NCBI RefSeq assembly: GCF_001638985.1
Contig: NW_017265134.1
Coordinates: forward strand, 2,137,732-2,201,731
Origin: Phycomyces blakesleeanus NRRL 1555(-)
Lineage: Eukaryota > Mucoromycota > Mucoromycetes > Mucorales > Phycomycetaceae
DNA length: 64,000 nt
Reading direction: 5' to 3'
Shown in pieces: positions 31,738-42,665 of this stretch (the first letter of the stretch is position 1; each line of letters starts with the position of its first letter). The notes under the pieces were generated by a model. That model was not told the origin of the DNA. It worked only from the letters and a program-made list of their open reading frames with translations, and did no database searches. Position numbers and translations under genes: made by a program.

Positions 31738-33633
31738 TACAAAGTATATACATATAAAGCCTACATCTATTCAAACTATAAATAAATAATATATATATAT
31801 ATATATACAGCCAAAATGTTCATTATTATTATTATTATTATATCCGTTGCTTATAGTCAATATAACCATACACACGCGCGCGCACACGTATATAGATACG
31901 CGTAGTTTGATATATAAATATAAATATAAATATTTTATTAAATATACATAAACAGGTTCCAAAAATAATAATAATAATTTTAATACTTCTTCTCAACCCC
32001 ACCCAAAATATGTATATATAAAATATATATATAAAAAGAGATGGAATTGAGATCTCAATGTCAAGATCACTTTAAAGATATATATTTATTTTACAATAAT
32101 ACGACTAATATAAATACATATGAAAATTGAAGAAAGAAAAAAAAAAGGAGGGGGGGGGGAAAGAGATCTTTGAGATGTTAAATATGTAAAGGCTTTGTGG
32201 GTGGGGTACATAGGTTTCTCTTCAAATCTTTTTTTTCTTTTTTCTGTTGCTTTGTTCTATGATGATCTTATCCCCGCCCAGAGTTCTTCCCCAAAAGCAT
32301 GAGATTTCTAATTGATAAAGCAGTAAAGCCTATTTAATCTATAGACCGCGAAGTGTTGAAAATAAAATAAAACGGGTAATGAGTTTCAAAATTAAAATAA
32401 ATAATTGGATATTTTATTTTATTTTCTATTATAAATCTATCTAACTATTTATTTATTTATTTATTTATTTTCCCAGGCAGCAGAAACAGGTACAACGACA
32501 AAAAATAAAAATGCTGTATAGATATTGAAATTGAAATTGAAATTGAAATTGAAATTGAAACACACGCAAAAATACCGCCTATATTTCTTTCTCTCTCTCT
32601 CTCTCATTGTCCGTCTATCCGTCCGTCAGTTCGTCCGTTCGTCTGTCTTTTGCAGTCTTTGTTCTTTTTGGTTCTATTGTTTCACACATCGCTCAAGTGC
32701 ACAGGTGTACAATTGTAACTCTCTACGCACGGGCTGTCAAAGATTGATTGGACCAAGACACTGAATAAATTCAAATATATATAACTCCATGGCAACCAAC
32801 AACAATAGAAAAAATTATATACATTTCAGAATTCTTTACTTATAACATATATTATTAGTGATAGATATATCTTTTCTTGTTCTATTTTTCAAGTGCTAAA
32901 AATAATAATAATAATAAAAAATTCGTCCAAAAAAGTAAATTAACCACAGACTTGTACACAAACAATTTCAAAAGTACAATTTGGTTTTTTTTTATAGTCC
33001 CAACCAAACCTAAACCCAGCCCAACCAAAAGAACTCAAACTCTCCCTTTCCATTTCCCTCCCACACACAGACAAACATAGACAAAACGATCTAATTTTTT
33101 TTTGAACAATTCGGTAAAGAAGTGTATATTATAACCCATCCTGCAACCGGGATGACTGTCGGCTGACGATGTTGAACGCCATTAATAAAGAGAAAAAAGA
33201 AAATATGTAAAAAAAAAAGAAAATAGAATCAAACAAATAATAAAACAAAAAAAAAGAGATAAAAAAAAAAGAAAGAAAGAAATATATTAGAGACAAAGAT
33301 AGAGTTACTAAGCAAGATGCTGTACACTTCTTCTTTCTTGATCCTAAATACTTCTTCTTCTTTTTTTTTTATCCTTTTCTTTTTTTTTCAATCTTTAACA
33401 ATCTGTGTATAAAATATTATAATAAAATAAGAAGAAGATGTTGTGAGGGGGGATTTGCGTGATGATATGATGGGTGAAACTAAATGAGAAAAGAGTTTGT
33501 TGAAAACAAAAAAGAAAGAGGTGGGAGGATAGGGGGAGGGGAATGTGTACCAAGTTTTCTTAAATATGTATATAATATAATATTATTATTATTTTTTTAT
33601 GTGGAATGAAGGCAAAGAAAGAAATAGAGTTAC
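31738..33633. other. Long AT-rich spacer with simple repeats
   Basis: 1.9 kb between convergent genes. Holds (TTGAAA)n near 32526-32559, a CT run near 32591-32604 and a TCCG/TTCG tetramer stretch near 32608-32645. A 17-codon minus-strand ORF (33182-33129) lies in a GC-richer patch. No supported gene. Confidence 0.5.
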
Positions 33634-34963
33634 TTAGAACTTAAGAGTCTTGGGGTGCTCCCAGGTGAACTCATCACGGCCAAAGTGACCGTAGGCGGCA
33701 GTCTGCTGGTAGATGGGCTTGAAGAGATCGAGATCCTTGACAATGACACCGGGACGGAGGTCAAAGTTGTTGCGGATGATGGCAACCAACTCCTCGGGGG
33801 TCTTCTGGGAGGTACCGTAGGACTCGACGAAGATGGAGAGGGGCTCGGCGACACCGATGGCGTAGGAGAGCTGGACAAGAGCTCTGCGGCAGAGCTTGGC
33901 AGCAATCAAGGACTTGGCGATCCAGCGAGCGGTGTAGGCAGCGGAACGATCGACCTTGGACCAATCCTTACCAGAGAAAGCTCCACCACCGTGGGCACCC
34001 CAACCACCATAGGTATCAACAATAATCTTACGACCAGTCAAACCGGCATCACCCTGGGGACCACCGATGATGAACTTGCCAGAGGGCTGCAAGTGGTAGA
34101 CGGTATCCTTCAAGAGGTGGGCGGGGATGATGGGCTTGACGACGTGCTCCATAAGGGCCTTGCGCAAGTAGTCGGTCTCGATCTCGGCAGCGTGCTGGAC
34201 AGAGATAACGACGGTGTCGACACGGAGGGGAATCATGGCACCGTTCTCGTTCTTGTACTCGATGGTGACCTGGGTCTTGGAGTCAGGACGCAACCAAGCC
34301 AAGGTACCGTCGCGACGGAGGTCGGCCATACGGCGGTTGAGCTTGTGGGCCAAGACGATGGTGAGGGGCATCATCTCAGGGGTTTCATCAGAGGCATAAC
34401 CGAACATGATACCCTGGTCACCAGCACCAATATCCTCAATGTTGAATGACTTTTGGACCAAACCCTGGGAAATATCGGGAGACTGCTGCTCAATGGCAAC
34501 CAAGACATTGCAGGTCTTGTAATCGAAACCCTTGGCAGAGTCATCGTAACCAATCTGCTTGATGGCGTTACGGATGATCTTCTGGTAGTCGAGGTTGGCC
34601 TTGGTGGTGATCTCACCGAAAACCATGATCATACCGGTCTTGGCGGCAGTCTCGCAAGCAACCTTGGACATAGGGTCCTGGGCAAGGCAGGCATCGAGGA
34701 TAGCATCAGAGACCTGATCGCAGATCTTGTCTATTATTATTTTTGTTATTATTTAGTTTTGCAATAAAAAAATAAAAAATAAAATAAAATAAAATAAAAT
34801 AAAATAAAATAAAATAAAGCGTAATAATTATATTATAAAAATAATAAAATATATATGCAAAAAAAGTCAAAGTATTGCTTTGCTCTGTATTGATTCTGAG
34901 TGAGTGCTTACCGGGGTGGCCCTCGCCGACGGACTCAGATGTGAACAGGAAGGTGTTGCTCAT
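33634..34963 (-). CDS. SAM1: S-adenosylmethionine synthetase
   Basis: Two exons (34963-34912, 34730-33634) give 382 residues, the standard MAT length. Signatures are '[20 protein letters not shown]' (methionine/ATP site), '[12 protein letters not shown]' and 'GGGAFSGKD' (metal and phosphate binding). The enzyme makes SAM from methionine and ATP in the cytosol and supplies all methyltransferases, including the NSUN enzyme in this window. Codon choice is strongly biased to C-ending codons, unlike its neighbours, as expected for a highly expressed gene. The single intron lies within the first conserved motif and contains an (AAAAT)n pentamer array. The 264-codon open frame on the opposite strand is a by-product of this codon bias. 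Confidence 0.98.
34776..34817 (+). repeat. (AAAAT)n pentanucleotide array in SAM synthetase intron
   Basis: About eight head-to-tail ATAAA/AAAAT units within intron 1 of the SAM synthetase gene. Confidence 0.9.
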
Positions 34964-36851
34964 TTTGACAATATAAATGGATAGCAAAAAAAAAGAGGTG
35001 TAAGGAATTAAAACTAAAGAAGAAACTAAAGATTGTATTTATTTATTTTCCAAAAAAAAAAATCACATTAGCCACCCAATCAGAAAGTCAGCAAAATATG
35101 AAAATTTTTTCAAAATGGCAAAGATTTACAGTCCAATCAATTGGTCGATCACAATTATTTTCACCACACATAAAAAAAAAAGAGAGATAGATAGATAGAG
35201 GGAGAAAATGAGATTATTATGTTTTTTGGCTTCATCTATTGTCATGTGTAAATTTACAATCGAAATTATACCTATAATTTATTTGTTAAGCTCTATAGAC
35301 AGAATAAGAGATAACCAAATAAAATGCATAAATAAAGAGGTTCATTGACAGATCTTATAGATGAATACATCAAATCTCCTTTTTATTTATTTATTTAAAA
35401 TAAGACAAAAATATAGAGAGATCTAATGTGTAAAAACACTGTATGCACTGCACTGCACTGCACTATGTTCAAAATTATAAACTTGTATTTACTTTATATA
35501 TATTTTATCAGCAATTGAAACATTTGAATACTTTACTTTGATGGCAAAAAAAAAAACTTTTGGGGATAAATCAATCAAAATACAGGTGTATATGTATATA
35601 TATATATTATTTATATAATAAAATGCCTCACAAAAAAAAATATTGACTACATTCATTGTAAAATAAAATGTGTAAAGTGATCATAAAAAACGCAATTTTT
35701 TTTATTAAAATATTATTGGCCAAATCAAAGCCAAAGTTTGATCTAAGATCTCTAATATAAATATAAATATATTTAAAATTCTAAAGAAACACCAAAATTT
35801 TTTTGACTGATTGTTAAGAAAAAAAATCAACATCTAGAAAAAAAAATGAACACAAGATGATCAGTTTTTTGAACTTGTACTCCTCTTTGTTTAAGTGCAA
35901 AAAAAAAACCCCAAAAATAAGAATATCAAGTACTTTAAAATTTCAGTAAAAACGACATTCGACATTCTATAATGTGCTTGTACAGGCACGAGTCCGTCCG
36001 CCCGTCGTTACGTATCATCATTAAAAGTAAAGTACTTTATATACACACTTATTGTAATGTATATTATATATGAAGAATAGCAAATCACACCCCACCCAAA
36101 AAAAAATAATCTATAATTTAAAGAGAATATATAAAGGAATTGAATTTACTTACACAAACCCTCTTTCTTTTCTTTCTCTTTTGACTTCAATTCTTTCAAA
36201 TCGATTTACCCCCCCAATACTACTTCGCTATAAAAAGACGAACCAGCCAAGGAACATAACATATCTATAAATCAATAAAATTTGATTAGAATCAAAATAC
36301 ATGTATTTACTTTTTGATATGAAAAAATACGTGCAAAAAGTATATTTGCATTTTAAAGAGAAAGAGTCAGACAAGGCTGATAACTTGTACTTTGTCTTTT
36401 TAGGCAACATAATTTTAATTCAGTTGAGTTTGGACATGTTTGTCATCAGTCTCTTTCTCTTTTAAAATACACATAGCATCAAAAATAATAATAATAATAT
36501 ATATATATATTTACCTTTTTTTTTTGAAAGAATTTTGAAACAGCAGGTTTCCTTTATACTCTTGCCGCCAAGAGTATAAAAGGCATATCAAGAGAGAATG
36601 AAGAAAAGATTATACAAAATCGTAAAGAAAACAGTAATGAAAAAAAAAAAAACAATAAACAACAACTGTAAAATCCCACTGGGCTTTATATCTCCAACGA
36701 GCAGAAAAAATTTTCTTTCGCTTCAGTAGGACTTACGAGTCACACCAGTTGCGGTGAATCAATCAAAGCCATCATTTAATATTTTTTTTTTATATACAGA
36801 ATGTTTAATTATATTGTATGTGTATATATAATATTGTATATTTTAATTTAT
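34964..36851. other. Long AT-rich spacer, upstream of SAM synthetase
   Basis: 1.9 kb without coding signal. Contains a (CACTG)n run near 35444-35463, a small GC-rich patch near 35985-36010 and the hairpin at 36553-36580. Confidence 0.5.
36553..36580. other. Perfect 12-bp inverted repeat (hairpin)
   Basis: TTTATACTCTTG, spacer CCGC, then CAAGAGTATAAA: a perfect 12-bp stem with a 4-nt loop, 270-300 bp past the stop codon of the minus-strand GPALPP gene. It could be a factor-binding palindrome or a folded RNA element; nothing in the sequence decides. Confidence 0.85.
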
Positions 36852-38161
36852 TTACAAAAATGAACCGCGACTGCTGCTGCCAAATCGATCATCCAATATA
36901 CCAGATTGTCGCATAAACTCTTTCTTCTGCTTTTTGTCCATAGGCTTATAGCCTTTTAGATCCTTTTCACGGTCAAATGGACGATTTCTGACATCTTCCA
37001 TTTCTCTATTAACCTTTCTCTTCTTTTGGTGCATTTCCATCAATGACAATGGTCTTTCCGATCGCTATATACATACAAAAAAAAAAAATAAGGATCACAA
37101 TCCATTAGAATTTATAACAAACTTACATTATGCTTCTCAATATTGTGCTTGATAATTCTTTCCTGCTCAAGAGATGCTCTTGGAACATCATCCTTAGCCT
37201 CTTTACGCTTCTTATTCTTCTTATCTGAAGGAGATTCGGTCCATCCACTATTATCACGATCCCGGTCTGACAGCTGGCGGTTATTGAACGTACGAGAACG
37301 TCCAGAATCAGCTACAATAATTTTTTTTTTTGAAGTGTTTGGTTGTATAAATGTGTGTGTGTGTCATTAAATGTCTTTATTACATATACATCTAATTCAT
37401 TTCTATAATACCCAAGCAAACAAACAAACTTACCAGCTTTTAGGTAATCAACTTCTGGGGGTAACAACATCCATTCTGGTCTTTCAATTTTTCCAGATGG
37501 GTCATCCTTCTACAATTCACATACGCCCATATTAAATACATATACCTACAAAATTAACCTGTACCTATCCTGTCAATTTGTCCATTAGGGTTTACCTTTT
37601 CCATTTGCTCTTTACTCTGACGTGCACGTTCTTCGATATCTGCCATAGTAGATTGAACTGCCATCTAATACCAAACATTTATAAATAAATAATTATAAAT
37701 ATATATATATATTTGAATAATAATGCTAATACCTTTTCGGGATCATAACTCGATGGAAGAACAGGTCCAATGTCCTCTGCATCCTCATAAGTAGCTACAC
37801 TCAAAGGACAGGATGGCATTGCAGGCCCTACAGGTCTACGACGCCGATGTTGTTGTTTGTTGTTGTTGTTGTTGTTTCTATCTTCAATTTGAGGTTTAGG
37901 TTCGGTCTTTTTGCGTTGTTCAAGTAAATCTGGAGGTAATTCAGGTAAAAAGGCATCTTCGTCATCCGATGCAGGAGCGGTGTCTACTGCTGGTACTGTT
38001 GGAACCGACGGTAATTGAGTTTCAGGAACAGAAGAGGATCGGTTGGCAAGGTGAGGAGGTAAGACTGGTCCGATAGAAACAGTGGAGGATTCATCCGCAG
38101 GTGAAGGCTCGGGTGATTGCTTTGGTTGAAGCAGATGAGAAGGGATTTCAGGCCCAATCAT
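36852..38161 (-). CDS. GPALPP-motif protein (DUF3752 family)
   Basis: Five exons (38161-37733, 37664-37596, 37509-37434, 37311-37127, 37064-36852) give 323 residues. The protein starts 'MIGPEIPSHLL' and repeats IGP-x-hP motifs ('IGPVLPPHL', 'VGPAMPSC', 'IGPVLPSSYD'), the hallmark of GPALPP1. The second half is highly charged with 'RPEWMLLPPEV', 'TFNNRQ', 'RPLSLMEMHQKK' and 'RPFDREKDL', the conserved C-terminal DUF3752 block, ending 'FMRQSGILDDRFGSSSRGSFL'. Function in fungi is unclear; nuclear location is suggested by basic stretches ('KKNKKRK'). It shares a 501-bp divergent promoter with the ZZ/EF-hand gene. Confidence 0.88.
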
Positions 38162-38395
38162 TTTTTATTTATTTATATTTAATATATTGTTGCTTTCTTA
38201 GCAATGAAGCAATGGAAAGAAAGAAGTATATGAAAATAAAGAAGAAGAAGAAGAAGAAGAAGAAGAGAAAAAAAAGAAAACAAGAGAGGAGCAGCGAAAA
38301 GGAAAGCTCGCAATGTGACTTTGATTAAGGCAGTGCAAGTTCTAAAGTCTTACTCTCATTTACTCACTCTCACTCTCACTCTCTCATACACACAT

Positions 38396-38430
<35 letters not shown>

Positions 38431-38662
38431 AGAACGATTATTGAACATATAGACGCTTGGCATTAATTTTTAATTTTATTTTATTTTTGGTTTCTATCTT
38501 TACCTTTCTCTCTCTATATATATATCTATATATAAATATATTTGATTCAATTCAATTCACTTCAATTCAATTTATTTTACTTTACTTTACTTTATTCTTT
38601 CTTTTCTTTCTTTTCTTCTTCTTCTTCTTTTTTGCTTTTGACTATTATATATTCATTACCTA
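38162..38662. promoter_or_regulatory. Divergent promoter between GPALPP and ZZ/EF-hand genes
   Basis: 501 bp. Holds (GAA)n near 38240-38262, a CACTCTCACTCT stretch and (CA)n/(TA)n near 38390-38430, and a TTTAC repeat near 38572-38595. No specific site identified. Confidence 0.45.
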
Positions 38663-39942
38663 ATGAAATGGAGTATAAAACTTCATCCTCTTGCTATTGT
38701 TGCATCTGGAGCAATGACAGGAATTGTACTTATTGCAGCCGCAGCATACCTGTTTGACAACCATTCCAGTAGAAGCTCTCTAGACTCATCCCGAGGTGGC
38801 CGGCTGAGAAGGTCTCGGAATGTCCGCCGCCGTCGATTGCGAGTTGGGAATTCACGAATGACAGAAGATCAGGATGATGGTTCTCCTGTTCTGCTGGGTA
38901 TGTCAGACACCGATGACGATGACGATGGAGACGGACCGACTTCACTATTCAAAGAGTGGAACGAAGACGATAATAAAAACCTATTGAATTTACTTCATGC
39001 GATTTCAGATAATCAGTCGCGTAAAGGTAGGTAGGTGTGTTTGTAAATAAATACATAAACACATATCTATATTGCATAATTTTAAATAAATAAGTAGATG
39101 AGAATTATGCAGTTTTCAAATAATTAAAGCTAAAAATCATGTTTAATTGCATACTCATATATATATATATATATATATTGGTTGATTTTTTCAAAAAAAT
39201 TAACTTAGAGGGATTTATCCATCGTATGTATTGGTCCATTTTGGTTGCGTAAAACATATATATCTATATATGATAATACTGTAGTTGACATGGAATTAAT
39301 TTAGGTGGAATTACTTGCAACAAATGCAGTGTAACTCCTGTCCGGGGGGTACGTTACAAGTGTGCAAACTGTATCGATTTCGATCTGTGCGAGATGTGCG
39401 AGGGAACCAACAGCCATGTCAATACACATGTTTTCCTGAAGATCCGTATACCAATACCCCCACTTTCAAACCCTCGCAATGCGCTCTTGCCCGCATTCTA
39501 TCCAGGAAACAACATAAACAGACCTCCACTAACTCACGAAAGAATTCGAGAACTCCAAGACAAATCTCATTGTAAGAAATCTCATTCTTATGATCTGTTA
39601 AAGATATCAAACTGATACTTATCGTTATTACAATTTTTTTTAAAAAGTCGACAAGGTGGAACTAGAAGCTCTTTATGAACAATTCAAATCATTGGCAACA
39701 GTAGAAAAGACAGAACCTGGAATTGACAGAGAAACCTTTGAACAGTGCCTTGGTCCTCTTGGATTAGAAAAGAATCTTATCACAGAACGTATATTTGCCT
39801 TTTTTGATCAAGACAGGGATGGAATGATTAATTTTGGAGAGATGGTGAGTGGCTTCAGTGTACTCTGCAAAGGCAATCTGGATGAAAAGATCGAATGTAA
39901 GCGGAAAACTTTATATATATATATATGTATTCTTATTAACAG

Positions 39943-39979
<37 letters not shown>

Positions 39980-40747
39980 GATGCATTCAAGGGGTACGAT
40001 TTAGACGAAGATGGCTTCATATCACGCGATGAACTCTACCGCATGTTCAAATCGTACTTTTATCTTTCAATGGAGCTCGTACGAGACGTTGTAAGTGCAA
40101 TGGAAGACGAAATGATCGACAACTTTGAATTCTCGGCTTCCCAACCTGTCAGTTCTGCCTTTAACGTCGCAATTCCTTCTCCTGCATCAGAAGACAGCAG
40201 TGAAGACGACGAAGAAAATGAAGAAGAGAATTCAAATAGAAATATAAATGCAAATGCAAATGCAAATGCAAATGCAAATACAAATTCAACAGCAGTAACA
40301 AGTACAGATACTGCTATCACTGCAGGAACCACAGGAACCACAGGAACCATCGGAACAACATCGAGCTCTAGACAAAGAAGACGTTACCCAGCAAAAGAGA
40401 ATTATTTCGATGAACAGGCCCGAAACGCATCGGATCCAGCCGCCAGTCTACCCAAAGACAAAGGTGGTCTTATTGGTAGTGATAATAGTGATAACGGTGA
40501 TAAAGGTGGTAAACGATCATGGGAAAAGGAAAAGATGGCTGATCAAGGGAAAAAGAAGGCGTGGGAAGAAAAGTTCCCGATTATGGAGACCATGTCCCAA
40601 GATGCGATCAACGAAATGGTAGAAAAGACATTTAAGAGTATTGATACCGTCAGGGATGGATATATTAGCTTTGAAGAATTTAAGCGTTGTGTACAAGCTG
40701 ATTCTAGTATTGTTAGCTGGTTTGAAGCGCTAGGAACTGTATTTTAA
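38663..40747 (+). CDS. Membrane-anchored ZZ zinc-finger and EF-hand protein
   Basis: Four exons (38663-39026, 39305-39571, 39648-39896, 39981-40747) give 548 residues. A single hydrophobic helix near residues 10-33 ('LAIVASGAMTGIVLIAAAAY') follows a short N-terminus. Then an Arg-rich stretch, an Asp-rich run and a ZZ finger ('GITCNKCSVTPVRGVRYKC', 'CIDFDLCEMCEG', then H..H). Three EF-hand loops follow: 'DQDRDGMINFGE', 'DLDEDGFISRDE' and 'DTVRDGYISFEE'; the third has V at loop position 3 and may bind calcium poorly. Between loops 2 and 3 is an acidic/low-complexity insert with (NA)n encoded by an AAATGC repeat. A Ca2+-responsive adaptor on a membrane is the likely role; the partner is unknown. 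Confidence 0.88.
40243..40282 (+). repeat. In-frame (AAATGC)n coding repeat
   Basis: Hexanucleotide array within the ZZ/EF-hand gene encoding alternating Asn-Ala residues. A length that is a multiple of six keeps the frame when the array expands or shrinks. Confidence 0.85.
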
Positions 40748-40788
40748 AAATGATAATAAGATGATACAGTTATTGATATATTTGGAAT

Positions 40789-42665
40789 TTATTCCCTTTT
40801 GAATCCTTTGCCTTCCTTGATATCGACTGTTTTTGAGACATCACCGTAGATGTCAAAACGACGCTGCTCGTACAAAGGAATATTGGTACGAATGGTTTTG
40901 ATCTCTTCTGGATCTACAAAGAATAAGTAGAACCACCAGTTCAATTAAGATATTCAATTGACTCTCTTTCTTTTTTTAAAAAAAAATGGAATGAAACCGC
41001 TTTCTTCCTTTCTTGACTTACCAATGTGAGCGTAAATGATTGTTTCATTTTCCTCACATGTTTGCAAAACATTTCCACTACAATTAAAAAGTAAAGAATA
41101 ACATAAAGAAGTCAATACCAATATATATTTATTTTGTGTATGTATATATTACCTAGGACCAACAATGGTGGAATGACCCCAGGCCTGGTATGAAGCATCA
41201 GGGTCTCTAGCAGGAGAACAAGCGGCAACAAAGATTTGATTGTCGACAGCTCTGATAGTAATAAAAAAATAATCATCAATTGGAAATTGGCTCAAAAGTA
41301 ATATATATATATATATATTCTAACGCTTACCTAGCACGCTGAAGAAGTTCCCAGTGCATAGGACCAGTGGTAGTATTAAAGGCACCTGGATAGATCATAG
41401 CCATACAACCCTTGCGTGCGGCAATCATGGCCATTTCTGGGAATCTATATCCAAATCGAGTTAATATTTTTTTATTAGTATGCTTATTCTTATTTATTTA
41501 TTTTAGTCTATAAAATATATCTATATAAATTTATCTATTAACCTGATAGATTATACTAATTTATCTACAGTATATACTACTACTACCACTATTATTATTA
41601 TAAAGAGATATATATATATGTAAAGAATCTTACCGCATGTCGTAGCAAATACCCACGCCAATCTTTCCATAACCTTTTTTTTTGGGTTTTGTTTTTAGTT
41701 AAAATAATAATAATAAAAAAAAAACGACCTTCTTAGTTCTCTTGACAGATTTCCTTTTAAGGATATTGTACTTACGAGTATCAATGTGAGTCAACCAGCT
41801 GCCCCCAGTCAGGGTTTCGCTTTCCTAACATAACATGAAATAAAATTACAGTTACTACAAAATACTATTACTATAGACAATAGATTTTATTTATTTTTTT
41901 TACCTTGAAGCAAATCTTCCCGGGAACATCAATATCAAACAAATGAACCTTACGGTGGGTACCAATAATAGAACCTTTTCTTTTTATATTATTATCAAGT
42001 AAAGTTTTCTCTCTCTTTTCTTTCTTTCTCTATTTCCAAAATACTACAATATATATATATATATTTACCTCCTGGGTTGTAAGCTGTCAGGGTGTTGTAG
42101 ATTGCACCACTACCGTCTTCAGCAAGTTCTGGAATAGAACCACCAATGATATAAACGTTAGCTTCCTACACAAAACAATAAGCTTCAGGTTAGTATATAC
42201 ATCTATTTACTTATTTAATTAATTTTTTAATTTTTTTTTTTTTTACTTTTGCTGTTTCAGAAAGCATTTTAACCGAAGCACTTGTAGACAAAGGCTCGGC
42301 GTATTGAGGGAAGTATGAAGTTCCATACGGAGAGTTGAAACACTCCTACAAAAGAAAACACAAACACAAACACAAATATATATATATATATACAGCTGTG
42401 AGCATTTCGTCATTTATATAAATTAAACGCGTTTGACATTTACTGGCAAGACAACGACATCAGCACCGCGACTTGCTGCAACAAGAATCATTGTGCGAGC
42501 ATGTTCAAGATTGGCATGCATGTCATGCGTAACATTTCCTAGCTGAACAAGAGCTAACTTGAATGGAGAACAGGTAGCAAGAACTGAAGACATGGTACGA
42601 CGGAAAGGAACCGAGGAAATTGGCTGGGTGAAAGAGCGGAGAGCTTGTCCGAAAGTAAAAAGCAT
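40789..42665 (-). CDS. NIT2: Omega-amidase Nit2 (nitrilase superfamily)
   Basis: Ten exons (42665-42444, 42345-42247, 42165-42069, 41974-41904, 41824-41776, 41673-41634, 41444-41331, 41251-41153, 41077-41022, 40913-40789) give 323 residues. The nitrilase catalytic triad is visible: Glu in '[15 protein letters not shown]', Lys in '[15 protein letters not shown]' and Cys in '[13 protein letters not shown]'. These flanking words are Nit2-specific. Nit2 hydrolyses alpha-ketoglutaramate and alpha-ketosuccinamate. The N-terminus before the fold is Arg/Ser-rich and hydrophobic ('[16 protein letters not shown]...FRRTM'), like a mitochondrial presequence. A second in-frame ATG (residue 25, '[18 protein letters not shown]') would give a cytosolic form. 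Its stop codon is 41 bp from that of the convergent ZZ gene. Confidence 0.94.

Noticed and set aside
32525..32764. 79-codon ORF starting with repeated Lys-Leu
   Set aside because: It is a translation of (TTGAAA)n and CT repeats, with no ATG start.
33655..34449. 264-codon plus-strand ORF opposite SAM synthetase
   Set aside because: It mirrors the codon bias of a certain gene and has a repetitive G/D/L/V composition; no domain.
40060..40350. Minus-strand ORF with repeated Phe-Ala
   Set aside because: Antisense of the (AAATGC)n coding repeat in the ZZ gene.
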